NCBI GenBank assembly: GCA_025210345.1
Contig: JAOARX010000005.1
Location: 1-64,000, forward strand
Origin: Pelagimonas sp.
GTDB taxonomy: Bacteria > Pseudomonadota > Alphaproteobacteria > Rhodobacterales > Rhodobacteraceae
Direction of reading: 5' to 3'
Length of the DNA: 64,000 nucleotides
Part shown: one piece after another, positions 1 to 8,353 of the stretch
Position numbering within the stretch: the stretch's first letter is position 1
Layout of the letters: each line of letters starts with the position of its first letter
Translations under genes and position numbers: made by a program
Notes under the pieces: model-generated
What the model was told of the DNA's origin: nothing
The model's database searches: none
What the model saw: the letters and a program-made list of their open reading frames with translations, nothing else

Positions 1-15
1 AAGGAGAGCGCTGTT

Positions 16-774
16 ATGAAGGTATTGGTACCTGTCAAGCGCGTGATTGACTATAACGTTAAGGTTCGCGTTAAGGCGGACGGGAGCGGAGTTGATCTCG
101 CGAATGTGAAGATGTCGATGAACCCGTTTGATGAGATCGCGGTTGAAGAGGCGATCCGTCTGAAAGAGGCGGGCAAGGCCGATGAGATCGTCGCGGTTTC
201 GATCGGTGTGAAGCAGGCTCAGGAAACGCTGCGTACGGCGCTGGCGATGGGCGCGGATCGCGCGATCCTGGTGGTTGCGGCGGATGATGTGCATCAGGAT
301 ATCGAGCCGCTGGCCGTTGCCAAGATTCTCGCCAAGGTTGTCGAAGAAGAGCAGCCAGGCCTGGTTCTGGCCGGCAAGCAGGCGATCGACAACGACATGA
401 ACGCCACCGGCCAGATGCTGTCTGCGCTGCTGGGTTGGTCGCAGGGCACCTTTGCCTCTGAAGTCGATATCGACGGCGACAATGCGAAAATCACCCGCGA
501 AGTTGACGGCGGTCTGCAGACCATTTCGGTCAAGATGCCGGCGATCGTCACCGTGGATCTTCGTTTGAATGAACCGCGTTACGCGTCTTTGCCGAACATC
601 ATGAAGGCCAAGAAAAAGCCGCTGGATGAAAAGACCGCCGCCGATTACGGCGTGGACGTCACTCCGCGTCTGGAAATCGTCAAAACCGCCGAGCCCGCTG
701 AACGCGCCGCTGGCATCAAGGTTGGCTCGGTCGATGAGCTAATCGCGAAACTCAAAGAAGCGGGGGCTGTGTAA
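16..774 (+). CDS. etfB: Electron transfer flavoprotein beta subunit
   Basis: A 252-residue protein opening [19 protein letters not shown], the standard EtfB N-terminus. EtfB binds AMP and, with EtfA, carries electrons from acyl-CoA and other dehydrogenases to ETF:quinone oxidoreductase. The motif around [10 protein letters not shown] and the NIMKAKKKP segment (recognition loop region) are typical of the family. An AAGGAG ribosome-binding site lies just upstream of the ATG. Its stop overlaps the etfA start by one base (TAATG), so the two are translationally coupled. Full length for the family. Confidence 0.97.
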   Translation: MKVLVPVKRVIDYNVKVRVKADGSGVDLANVKMSMNPFDEIAVEEAIRLKEAGKADEIVAVSIGVKQAQETLRTALAMGADRAILVVAADDVHQDIEPLAVAKILAKVVEEEQPGLVLAGKQAIDNDMNATGQMLSALLGWSQGTFASEVDIDGDNAKITREVDGGLQTISVKMPAIVTVDLRLNEPRYASLPNIMKAKKKPLDEKTAADYGVDVTPRLEIVKTAEPAERAAGIKVGSVDELIAKLKEAGAV

Positions 775-1703
775 TGGCTGTTCTTCTTCTCGCAGAAATT
801 GTGGGCGGCGAGCTGGCCGTTGACGCAACCGCAAAGGCAATGACCGCCGCCAAGGCGCTGGGTGATGTGACCGTTCTGGTCGCGGGCGCAGGCACCGATG
901 GGGCCGCCGCGGCGGCCGCCAAACTGGACGGCGCGGCCAAGGTTCTGAACGCTGACGACGCGGCCTATGGCAACGGTCTGGCGGAAAACCTGGCGGATCT
1001 GATCAAATCGATCGCGGGTGATTACAGCCACATCGTGGCACCGGCGACCGCTTCGGCCAAGAACGTTCTGCCCCGCGTCGCGGCGCTGCTGGACGTGATG
1101 GTGATCTCGGACGTGACCGCCGTGGTTGACGGCGACACCTTTGAGCGCCCGATCTACGCGGGCAACGCGATGCAGACTGTGAAATCTTCGGATGCGACCA
1201 AGGTTCTGACCGTGCGCACCGCGACCTTTGACGCCGCCGCGGAAACTGGTTCGGCCGCTGTCGAAGCGCTGGCTGCGGCCGGTGACGCGGGCCTGTCGTC
1301 CTGGGTCGAAGACAAGGTTGCCGAAAGCGATCGCCCCGAGCTGACCTCGGCGGGGATCGTTGTCTCGGGCGGCCGTGGCGTGGGCTCTGAGGATGACTTT
1401 GCGCTGATCGAGAAACTCGCGGACAAGCTGAACGCAGCGGTTGGCGCATCGCGCGCAGCGGTGGATTCCGGTTTTGCGGCCAATGACTTGCAGGTTGGTC
1501 AGACCGGTAAAGTTGTCGCCCCCGAACTGTATATCGCCGTTGGCATCTCGGGTGCGATCCAGCACCTCGCCGGGATGAAAGACAGCAAGATCATCGTCGC
1601 GATCAACAAAGACGAAGAGGCCCCGATCTTCCAGGTCGCCGACTTCGGCCTGGTCGCAGACCTCTTCGACGCCGTCCCCGAACTCACCGAAAAACTCGGC
1701 TGA
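774..1703 (+). CDS. etfA: Electron transfer flavoprotein alpha subunit
   Basis: A 309-residue FAD-binding subunit of the electron transfer flavoprotein. The C-terminal FAD domain is clear: [12 protein letters not shown], then [11 protein letters not shown], then [20 protein letters not shown] and an [10 protein letters not shown] segment. It starts one base inside the etfB stop codon and is followed by a strong terminator, so etfBA is a two-gene unit here. A 3-hydroxybutyryl-CoA dehydrogenase about 3 kb downstream fits a role in acyl-CoA metabolism. Confidence 0.97.
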   Translation: MAVLLLAEIVGGELAVDATAKAMTAAKALGDVTVLVAGAGTDGAAAAAAKLDGAAKVLNADDAAYGNGLAENLADLIKSIAGDYSHIVAPATASAKNVLPRVAALLDVMVISDVTAVVDGDTFERPIYAGNAMQTVKSSDATKVLTVRTATFDAAAETGSAAVEALAAAGDAGLSSWVEDKVAESDRPELTSAGIVVSGGRGVGSEDDFALIEKLADKLNAAVGASRAAVDSGFAANDLQVGQTGKVVAPELYIAVGISGAIQHLAGMKDSKIIVAINKDEEAPIFQVADFGLVADLFDAVPELTEKLG

Positions 1704-1724
1704 GACAAATCCAAAAACACAATC

Positions 1725-1754
1725 AAGCCCCGTCAATAAAGACGGGGCTTTTCT
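1725..1754 (+). terminator. Rho-independent terminator of etfBA
   Basis: A perfect 10-bp stem, AAGCCCCGTC / GACGGGGCTT, with a 6-nt loop is followed by a T-rich run. It lies 21 bases after the etfA stop. Confidence 0.9.
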
Positions 1755-1830
1755 ATGCTATGCGACGCTCCGTTTTGTGCTTAAGCTGCTTTAACATCGA
1801 GCCAAGCAAAACTGATATGGGCACAGAAGA

Positions 1831-2265
1831 ATGCGGCATTTGGGAAACGAGCTTTTGTTTGGGGCAACGATTGCATCCACATTCCTAATGTCTTCGCCGA
1901 CGTATTCCGACGCGGATCAGATGATTGAACTTGTCCAAACCGACCCCGGTCGAGCCTATTTTTTCAACTTCAAAAACGCCGAAGCTTTCAGTCTTTCCCA
2001 AGATACGCTGTCACAGGTTTCCCGCGAACTGAACCCGCCAGCTGATACGTGTTTAACACTATACGCACCCATATTTTATGATCCAGACAACGCGCCTTAT
2101 CTGCTGACTTCTGGTTTGAGAGACCCACGCGCGCACGGCGGACGGGTCACGTTTGTCACAGATCGCGAAGACCGGTTTTATGAGCGTGTCCCCGAAAACA
2201 ATCTTGCAGAATTTAGATTTGGTGGTGGGTGTGCTCCGGTATTTCAAGCTTCGGAAAAAACCTGA
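1831..2265 (+). CDS. Putative secreted protein of unknown function
   Basis: A 144-residue ORF that I do not recognise. The first 26 or so residues look like a signal peptide (hydrophobic stretch [15 protein letters not shown]) followed by a mature domain with two cysteines (CLTLYAP and GGGCAPVF) that could form a disulfide. The upstream ribosome-binding site (AGAAGA) is weak. It lies alone between the etf terminator and a convergent minus-strand gene, and is less GC-rich than its neighbours. It could be a lineage-specific periplasmic protein; no function can be assigned. Confidence 0.55.
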   Translation: MRHLGNELLFGATIASTFLMSSPTYSDADQMIELVQTDPGRAYFFNFKNAEAFSLSQDTLSQVSRELNPPADTCLTLYAPIFYDPDNAPYLLTSGLRDPRAHGGRVTFVTDREDRFYERVPENNLAEFRFGGGCAPVFQASEKT

Positions 2266-2271
2266 CTCCTC

Positions 2272-3396
2272 TTAAGGCTTCTTCACGAGCTCATAAACCG
2301 TCGAATGCAGCAATTGCATCTGCCCCCCAAACCGGACGACAACCATATCCTGATCCGGGATCAGATAGACCACCTGCCCGCCATGCCCCAGCATATAGGC
2401 AAACGGGCCTGACATCGCGGCCCCCGGACGATCAAAGACATCATGGCGGATGTGCCACCCATAGGCCCCCTGTTTGCGCACCTGGGGCGTCAATTGGGGA
2501 AGCAACCAAGCCCGCCATAGGTCTGGGGACAGGAACGGGTCATGTTCTGATCCGTTGTCCAACAAAAACCGGCCAACCCGCAACCAATCCACTGGACGCG
2601 CATAGAGACAACAGTAGGGAGACGCCCGATCCGTGTTCGGATAGGCCCGCCAGAACGCCGTGGCGGCTCCGGCGGGTTTCCAGATCTGGTCGGACAGGAT
2701 CTGGTGTAACGGGGCCTTGTGGACCTGTTCCAGAACCGCGCCCAGCAAAGCGGTGTTCACACTTTGATAATGAAACACCCCTGATGGCCCGGCCGCGGGC
2801 TGCAACCTTTTGAACAGGTGCTCAGGTCCAAAGGCATGCAATCGTGCAACCGCACCAAAGGGCGAAAAATCCGCATCATCGGTGGATTTGCTCTGATCGC
2901 CTTTCGGCGGCTCCCCCGTCAACACGAGGTTGGATTGCATCAAAAGGGCCTGACCGATGCGGATATCCGGCGCCTCACTTCCCAAAAAGCGTTGCAAGGA
3001 TTGATCAAGATCCGCGATATGTCCATCGGAAACCACTTTTACGACAAGAACCCCGATCAGAGATTTCACCAAGGAGTAAGAGTTCAAGCGATCGTTAGGG
3101 GACATATCGCGAAACACGCCCCGGAGCGGCATCCCGGCCTGATCCACCAGCAGCGTCCGACCCTGTGTCTGCGAAAGACGGAGTTTCGCCGCATCAGGCA
3201 AATCACCCCATGCGATGGCCCGTTGGGGCACACCGTCGATCTGAACGAAATCGCCACGCGCTGGCCAAACCAGCGCGGGAAAACCTTCGTTCCAAAGGAC
3301 CCGAATTTGGGGCGCCGCACGATCAAATCCCACGATCCCGGCAATCCCCAAAAGAAGAAGTGCGAACAACCGTCGCCACCACAAGAGATGCATCAT
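2272..3396 (-). CDS. Serine hydrolase, beta-lactamase/esterase (class C-like) family
   Basis: About 374 residues. An N-terminal membrane anchor or signal (WWRRLFALLLLGIAGIVGF) precedes a penicillin-binding-protein-like domain. The SxxK nucleophile is visible as S-L-V-K in NSYSLVKSLIG, followed by the expected helix and a YQSVNTALLGAVLE segment where the Y-x-N motif sits; HGGQ near the C-terminus matches the HGG of the third motif. Such proteins act as esterases, peptidases or carboxypeptidases. The ATG at 3396 is chosen, but a TTG at 3432 overlapping the upstream stop (TTGA) is an equally possible coupled start. Confidence 0.8.
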   Translation of the reverse strand: MMHLLWWRRLFALLLLGIAGIVGFDRAAPQIRVLWNEGFPALVWPARGDFVQIDGVPQRAIAWGDLPDAAKLRLSQTQGRTLLVDQAGMPLRGVFRDMSPNDRLNSYSLVKSLIGVLVVKVVSDGHIADLDQSLQRFLGSEAPDIRIGQALLMQSNLVLTGEPPKGDQSKSTDDADFSPFGAVARLHAFGPEHLFKRLQPAAGPSGVFHYQSVNTALLGAVLEQVHKAPLHQILSDQIWKPAGAATAFWRAYPNTDRASPYCCLYARPVDWLRVGRFLLDNGSEHDPFLSPDLWRAWLLPQLTPQVRKQGAYGWHIRHDVFDRPGAAMSGPFAYMLGHGGQVVYLIPDQDMVVVRFGGQMQLLHSTVYELVKKP

Positions 3397-3428
3397 CCCG
3401 ACAGCCTGGCCATAGGGTGTACGCCGCG

Positions 3429-4262
3429 TCAATCCCGCCCGATCAAGGGGCGCAGGATGTCTTCGAGTGCATCCGAGGCCTCACCGTGGGCATAGGGCCC
3501 CATCATTTCCATCGCGGCGCTGGCTTCGAATTCAGAAAAGACCATGCCTTTGGTCCCCTCAATCAGCGCGCTTTCAGAGGCGGCGACCTCGACAAAGGCG
3601 GTCACGCGGGGACGCAGGGTTTCGACCATTTCGCGGTTCAAAAATAGGGGGTCCCCGACAAGATCCAGGTCCATCTGCTCATGAATCGGATGATCAGCGA
3701 ACCACAACAAAACCACATTGCCCCGGATCTGGGTCAGCAGGTTTTTCATCCGCGCAATCCACGCAAAGCGCAGCTCGTGCACGACCTGTTCGAACCGATC
3801 ATCCGAGATTTCCCTAAGCCGGGACAGCATATGTCGGACAAAGTGGAATTCGGTGAAATCCACCTCTGGATACAGCGATTCCAGCTTATCCGATGCACGC
3901 AGAAATCGGTCGTTGCGGCGCGGATGCACGGCATAAAACCGGTTCGAAAGACTGTGCGCGCCACTTAACTGCACCACTTTGACCACGGCCCCCATGATCG
4001 CGTCCACCAAGGATGGGTCATTCAGATACAGGTCGACCCCGGAATTCATCACCCCGAAATTTACGCAGCTGATCGACAGCCGACGTTCCAAAAGCGCCGG
4101 AAATGGCGCTTCGATAAAACGGCCATAGGTTTCGGCGCCGCCCAAAAAAGCGATGTAATCGCGATCCAACTGCCGCCGGGGCCCACGAAATAGAATCCGC
4201 GAGTTCCCATAGCGACATGGATAGTATTCAAGGGCCCCATGGCCCCCACCATGTAAGGACAT
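3429..4262 (-). CDS. DUF6473-like protein
   Basis: About 277 residues from the ATG at 4262, which is preceded by GGTGGGAACA; the ORF can be extended to a TTG at 4319. The N-terminal YYPCRYGNSRILFRGP block and the GGAETYGRF and NFGVMNSGVDLYL segments match, from memory, the roseobacter family labelled DUF6473. The GAETYG and NSGVD blocks are reminiscent of SGNH-hydrolase architecture, which is inference. It precedes the serine hydrolase with touching ends, so the two are probably co-expressed. Function unknown. Confidence 0.7.
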   Translation of the reverse strand: MSLHGGGHGALEYYPCRYGNSRILFRGPRRQLDRDYIAFLGGAETYGRFIEAPFPALLERRLSISCVNFGVMNSGVDLYLNDPSLVDAIMGAVVKVVQLSGAHSLSNRFYAVHPRRNDRFLRASDKLESLYPEVDFTEFHFVRHMLSRLREISDDRFEQVVHELRFAWIARMKNLLTQIRGNVVLLWFADHPIHEQMDLDLVGDPLFLNREMVETLRPRVTAFVEVAASESALIEGTKGMVFSEFEASAAMEMMGPYAHGEASDALEDILRPLIGRD

Positions 4263-4420
4263 TGTTCCCACCATATTATTTCTCACCCACCTGGCATCTA
4301 GCGGCCGAAAAATTGCCAAACTGCTAATGCGAAAATACGCCTAGAACTGTAGCAAGCTGCCTTGCAGCCCAAGGGCAGACGGGCCTATGGTTGTGCGGAA
4401 TTTTGCAAGGGACAGGCATC

Positions 4421-5296
4421 ATGGACATCAAATCGGTTGGCGTTGTTGGCGCGGGGCAAATGGGCAACGGGATCGCTCATGTGATGGCTCTGGCAGGGTA
4501 CGACGTTGTCATAAACGACCTGAGCCCGGACGCCCTTGAACGCGCTATCGCATTGATTACAAAGAACTTGGACCGTCAGGTAAGCCGGGAAAAAATCTCG
4601 GCCGAAGCGCGAGACCAGGCCCTGTCGCGGATCGTTTCTTCGACCGAACTTGAGGCCGTGGCAGACACCGATCTGATCATCGAAGCCGCGACCGAACGCG
4701 AAGACGTCAAGAACAAGATCTTTGAAACGCTCGTCCCGAAATTGCAAGATCACACGATCCTGACGTCAAACACCTCGTCGATTTCAATCACACGTCTGGC
4801 CAGCGGCACCGATCGCCCTGAAAAGTTTATGGGTTTTCACTTTATGAACCCGGTGCCCGTGATGCAGCTGGTTGAGCTGATTCGAGGCATCGCCACCGAT
4901 CAAGATACCTATGAAAGCTGTCTGGCCGTTGTCCAAAACCTAGGCAAGACCGCCGCAAGCGCCGAAGATTTCCCTGCCTTTATCGTCAACCGCATCCTGA
5001 TCCCCATGATCAACGAAGCCTGCTACACGCTTTACGAAGGTGTCGGGAACGTGAAGTCGATCGACATGGCGATGAAGCTGGGTGCAAACCACCCGATGGG
5101 GCCGCTTGAATTGGCGGATTTTATCGGGCTCGACACCTGTCTGGCGATCATGAACGTGCTGCACGAAGGCTTGGCCGATACCAAATATCGCCCCTGCCCG
5201 CTATTGACCAAATATGTCGAGGCAGGCTGGTTGGGGCGTAAAACCCAACGTGGGTTTTATGATTATCGCGGTGAAACCCCGGTTCCCACGCGCTGA
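4421..5296 (+). CDS. 3-hydroxybutyryl-CoA dehydrogenase
   Basis: A 291-residue NAD-dependent 3-hydroxyacyl-CoA dehydrogenase (Hbd/PaaH type). The Rossmann motif is VGVVGAGQMGNGIAHV; the catalytic His lies in GFHFMNPVPVMQLVE, with the downstream Asn in NTSSISIT and the C-terminal dimerisation domain HPMGPLELADFIGLDT. The start at 4421 is chosen because the protein begins exactly at the Rossmann strand and AAGGGA lies upstream; the ORF could be extended by 10 residues. It interconverts acetoacetyl-CoA and 3-hydroxybutyryl-CoA in fatty-acid or polyhydroxybutyrate metabolism. Single gene. Confidence 0.93.
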   Translation: MDIKSVGVVGAGQMGNGIAHVMALAGYDVVINDLSPDALERAIALITKNLDRQVSREKISAEARDQALSRIVSSTELEAVADTDLIIEAATEREDVKNKIFETLVPKLQDHTILTSNTSSISITRLASGTDRPEKFMGFHFMNPVPVMQLVELIRGIATDQDTYESCLAVVQNLGKTAASAEDFPAFIVNRILIPMINEACYTLYEGVGNVKSIDMAMKLGANHPMGPLELADFIGLDTCLAIMNVLHEGLADTKYRPCPLLTKYVEAGWLGRKTQRGFYDYRGETPVPTR

Positions 5297-5300
5297 TCCG

Positions 5301-5329
5301 AAAACGGCGCTTTGACCGTCAAAGCGCCG
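5301..5329 (-). terminator. Rho-independent terminator of the acyltransferase gene
   Basis: An 11-bp perfect stem (CGGCGCTTTGA / TCAAAGCGCCG, 3-nt loop) spans 5305-5329. Read on the minus strand it is followed by TTTT, so it terminates the operon ending at 5356. It also lies just after the convergent dehydrogenase gene and may serve both. Confidence 0.75.
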
Positions 5330-5355
5330 ACCACCACGACGGGTGCCACAACGAT

Positions 5356-6237
5356 TTAGGGTGTTTTTTCCAGCGACAGCGTCTTGTCGCGCAGCCAGGA
5401 CACGAACTCACGCGGGCCACCCTGAAAGGCCTTAAGCTCGTCTGGGGAGAGGGGGCTTCCAACCACAGGGGTCTGCGGGCGGTTGCAGGCGTGCACCACT
5501 TCGTGGATCAGCAGCCCCTGGCGCAATGTCGGCGAAACCCGGTTTGCGATCTGATACGCGCGCGAGTTCTGCCCCGGGAAATAGATCGGCACCACGGTCG
5601 CGGCCGATTGCTTGATCATCTTGGCCGTGAAAGGGTTCCAACCCGCTTCGATCGCGGGGCCGAACCAGGTCTCGGACGAGGCCACGACACCAGAGGGGAA
5701 CAATACGATCACACCGCCGGATTTCAGATGGTCCATTGCCTCGGCCCGCATGGCAAGGCTGCGTTCGCGGGCGTCGGCTTCGTGCGGAAAAGGCACGGGG
5801 ATCATGAAGGGGTCGATTTCCTTGACGCCGGTTAACAAAGACCGTGTCAGGATTTTATAATCGGTGCGCACACGGCCGATCAATTCGGCAAGCACCATGC
5901 CATCCACCAATCCATGCGGATGATTGGCGACCACGACAACGGGCCCCTCTTTCGGGATATTGGCCAGTTGATCCGCAGGGGTCCTAAGCTCGATCCCCAT
6001 TACACTGAGGGCGCGTTCCCAAAAGGCCTGCCCTTCGACAAGCCCCTGCGCCTCGAATCGGCGCACTATTCGGATCAGGGGAAGTTTGCCCGTCAGCCAC
6101 TCCATGGCGCGGATGGTGTTTGCTTTCCACGGGTTGGTAAAGGTGTTGGCATAGCTGATGCGGCGCTTGTCATAAGGCTGCTGATCATCGATCGCGGCCG
6201 AACGCTTGACCATGCTTGCCTGGGTGTTCTCCACCAT
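5356..6237 (-). CDS. Lysophospholipid acyltransferase (PlsC-like) family protein
   Basis: About 293 residues. The acyltransferase block is VVVANHPHGLVDG, with the later FPSGVVASS and VPIYFPGQNSR motifs. The canonical NHxxxxD box is NHPHGLVD here, so the catalytic His-to-Asp spacing is five residues from the first His or three from the second, a variant I associate with the NHPxGxxD subgroup. The family transfers acyl chains to glycerolipids. Start is uncertain: ATG 6237 has GGAGG very close upstream, and GTG 6285 (overlapping the HPr stop) has GGAG. It is last in the chvI-to-HPr operon. Confidence 0.82.
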   Translation of the reverse strand: MVENTQASMVKRSAAIDDQQPYDKRRISYANTFTNPWKANTIRAMEWLTGKLPLIRIVRRFEAQGLVEGQAFWERALSVMGIELRTPADQLANIPKEGPVVVVANHPHGLVDGMVLAELIGRVRTDYKILTRSLLTGVKEIDPFMIPVPFPHEADARERSLAMRAEAMDHLKSGGVIVLFPSGVVASSETWFGPAIEAGWNPFTAKMIKQSAATVVPIYFPGQNSRAYQIANRVSPTLRQGLLIHEVVHACNRPQTPVVGSPLSPDELKAFQGGPREFVSWLRDKTLSLEKTP

Positions 6238-6278
6238 TCCCTCCGTCCGTTTCACTATGTGCCGGATCAGGCTCCGAC

Positions 6279-6557
6279 TTAACACTCTTCTCCGAACCGG
6301 TCCGCGACAAGCGCTTCGAGCGCGTCTGCCAGGTCAATGGCCTGAGGACCGGAGGTTTGGACCTCAATAGTGGTTCCTTTGGCTGCTGCCAACATCAAAA
6401 GCCCCATGATGCTGTCTCCGCCGGCGGACATGCCGTCACGGCAGACCTCGGCGCTGGCGTCAAATTCCTCGACCACCTCGACCAAACGGGCTGATGCTCG
6501 GGCGTGCAGGCCCTTTTCGTTAACAATTTTCAGAGAGCGCGTGATCGTATCGGTCAT
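6279..6557 (-). CDS. HPr-family phosphocarrier protein
   Basis: A 92-residue HPr/NPr. The phosphorylation site His18 lies in NEKGLHARASARLV, and the regulatory-serine region is GGDSIMGLLMLAA, with the serine that HPr kinase would modify in DSIMG. It belongs to an incomplete PTS: EIIA-Man lies directly upstream and an HPr kinase further upstream, with no sugar permease nearby. Such alphaproteobacterial sets are regulatory rather than transport systems. Confidence 0.93.
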   Translation of the reverse strand: MTDTITRSLKIVNEKGLHARASARLVEVVEEFDASAEVCRDGMSAGGDSIMGLLMLAAAKGTTIEVQTSGPQAIDLADALEALVADRFGEEC

Positions 6558-6597
6558 GGCAGTCTTTCGATGAAATCAAGTGTGATCGGGATCTTGG

Positions 6598-6996
6598 CTA
6601 GTCCATGTCAGGCGACATGTCACGGGCGTCGATATATTTTCGTCCGGCCTCAAGCGCGCTGTCAACCGCAGCACCCAGACCTTTGTCCCGGCTTTTCGCC
6701 AGTTTGATCAGCATGGGGAGATTGGCCCCATACAAAATACGCCGCCCCGAAGAGCGGCACGCAGGAAGCGACAGATTCGAAGGAGAGCCGCCAAACATAT
6801 CGGTCACAATCACGACGCCCTGCCCCTGATCGACATCACAGGCCGCGGCGGTGATTTCCGCCTGTTTCAACGCGCGGTCGCAATCAGCAGCGATAGATAT
6901 GGCGGTCATCGCCATCTGCGGCCCAACCACATGTTCGACCGCCGCGAGATACTCACGCGCCAAACCACCATGTGCCACGATCACGATCCCGATCAC
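6598..6996 (-). CDS. PTS EIIA component, mannose-type (regulatory)
   Basis: A 132-residue EIIA-Man domain protein. The active-site His9 is in [13 protein letters not shown]; the [13 protein letters not shown] block is diagnostic. It starts with GTG overlapping the rapZ stop (GTGA), indicating translational coupling. There is no EIIB/C/D permease in the window, so it likely relays phosphate from HPr to regulatory targets, as known for related alphaproteobacterial systems. Confidence 0.92.
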   Translation of the reverse strand: MIGIVIVAHGGLAREYLAAVEHVVGPQMAMTAISIAADCDRALKQAEITAAACDVDQGQGVVIVTDMFGGSPSNLSLPACRSSGRRILYGANLPMLIKLAKSRDKGLGAAVDSALEAGRKYIDARDMSPDMD

Positions 6997-7922
6997 TCGG
7001 ACACCCTTCCCAACTGTTCGTCAATTCGCGCAGCCAAATTGGCGTTCCCGCGCCGTTCCAGCTCCCTATGCCTAATTGACACCTGCCAGCCATCTTGTGC
7101 AAGGCCCGCCGAGACCTTTTCCGCAAGTGTGACCGAGCGGTGTTTGCCCCCGGTGCACCCAAAGCCCACGGAGAAATGCGCTTTGCCCTCTTGGGCGCAG
7201 GCAGGCAGGACAAATAAGACGAGGTCGCGCACTTTTTGCAGGAACTCGGCAAAGCGTTCATCCTGCGCAACATAGGTCTGCACTTCTTGGTCAAGTCCAG
7301 TGAGGGGGCGCAGGTCTGGCTCCCAATGGGGATTGATCAGAAAGCGGCAGTCAAACGCCATGTCCAATCCCTGCGGCAAGCCGCGCTTGTAGGAAAAGGA
7401 CTGCACTGAAACCGCAAGGTTCTGGGCACGGGTCACATCGAACCAACTGCTAAGTTCGGATTTCAGATCGTGCACCGTCAGATGGCTTGTATCCACCAGA
7501 ACATCCGCAGCAGACCGCACATCACCCAGCAGCGCGATTTCACGCCCGATGCCGTCAACCGGAGTTTCATCAGGTGCAAGCGGGTGACGGCGGCGGGTTT
7601 CGGAATAGCGCCGGACAAGCACCCCCAGATCACAGTCCAGATACAGCAACGTCGCTTCGGTTTGTGGGCGCTGCTTGAGCAACTGATGCAGCTGCAGCAA
7701 TCCGTCGACACTGAAATCCCGGTTGCGCGCATCAATGCCAATCGCCAGGGGGCGGTTTGCAGAGGTGTCCGTATCAATCATCCTGGGGATCAGGCTTAGC
7801 GGAATATTGTCGATCGTTTCATAGCCAAAGTCCTCAAGCACCTTGATCGCAGTCCAGCGCCCTGCCCCCGAGGGGCCAGTGACAAGCACGATCCGGTTTG
7901 TGGCTTTGGGTTGGGCGTTCAT
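6993..7922 (-). CDS. rapZ: RapZ-family nucleotide-binding RNase adapter
   Basis: A 309-residue RapZ/YvcJ homologue. The N-terminal P-loop domain reads [20 protein letters not shown], followed by [12 protein letters not shown]; the C-terminal domain has [24 protein letters not shown] and [13 protein letters not shown], the conserved RNA-binding half. In enterobacteria RapZ guides decay of GlmZ. The Walker A lysine is Arg and the next Ser/Thr is Trp here (CGC TGG), so nucleotide binding may be weakened. Its ATG overlaps the hprK stop (ATGA). Context links it to nitrogen-PTS-like signalling. Confidence 0.93.
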   Translation of the reverse strand: MNAQPKATNRIVLVTGPSGAGRWTAIKVLEDFGYETIDNIPLSLIPRMIDTDTSANRPLAIGIDARNRDFSVDGLLQLHQLLKQRPQTEATLLYLDCDLGVLVRRYSETRRRHPLAPDETPVDGIGREIALLGDVRSAADVLVDTSHLTVHDLKSELSSWFDVTRAQNLAVSVQSFSYKRGLPQGLDMAFDCRFLINPHWEPDLRPLTGLDQEVQTYVAQDERFAEFLQKVRDLVLFVLPACAQEGKAHFSVGFGCTGGKHRSVTLAEKVSAGLAQDGWQVSIRHRELERRGNANLAARIDEQLGRVSE

Positions 7923-8350
7923 GTGTCTTCCTTCCGTCCCCCCAAGAGATAGGCCATCAAACCTGCGGCAAAAGAGGGGTGCGCAGCTTTGTGAACAAGC
8001 GGGAATGGCTGACCAAGGAGGGTGGTCTCACGCTTGGGGGGCAGACGCTTGGTCTCTGTTTGGGACAAATCCACAACCACGGCAAGAGGGGTTGGCCCGG
8101 CTGCGGGCGATTGAACGATGCCGATCCCGCGCGCCTCGATCAGCCCACGGATCGTCACGGGAACATCCAGCCAAACAGATCCGTCGCGCAGGCTGATTTC
8201 CGTTCGATCATCGGCAACCAGCACGGCACCAAGGGCGATCATCTCAAGCGCGAGACCCGATTTACCGCTGCCCGATGGCCCCATAATCAACAGCCCCCGA
8301 CCCTGTACCGCGACTGCGCTGGCGTGCAGGATCTGCTGGACTGCACTCAT
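7919..8350 (-). CDS. hprK: Short HPr kinase/phosphorylase
   Basis: A 143-residue protein containing only the catalytic domain of HprK: Walker [17 protein letters not shown], then VADDRTEI with the general-base region, and the signature EARGIGIV. Firmicute HprK is about 310 residues; this short form lacking the N-terminal domain is usual in alphaproteobacteria. It is expected to phosphorylate the regulatory serine of HPr, encoded two genes downstream. Tightly packed with chvG (3-nt gap) and rapZ (4-nt overlap). Confidence 0.93.
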   Translation of the reverse strand: MSAVQQILHASAVAVQGRGLLIMGPSGSGKSGLALEMIALGAVLVADDRTEISLRDGSVWLDVPVTIRGLIEARGIGIVQSPAAGPTPLAVVVDLSQTETKRLPPKRETTLLGQPFPLVHKAAHPSFAAGLMAYLLGGRKEDT

Positions 8351-8353
8351 GGC

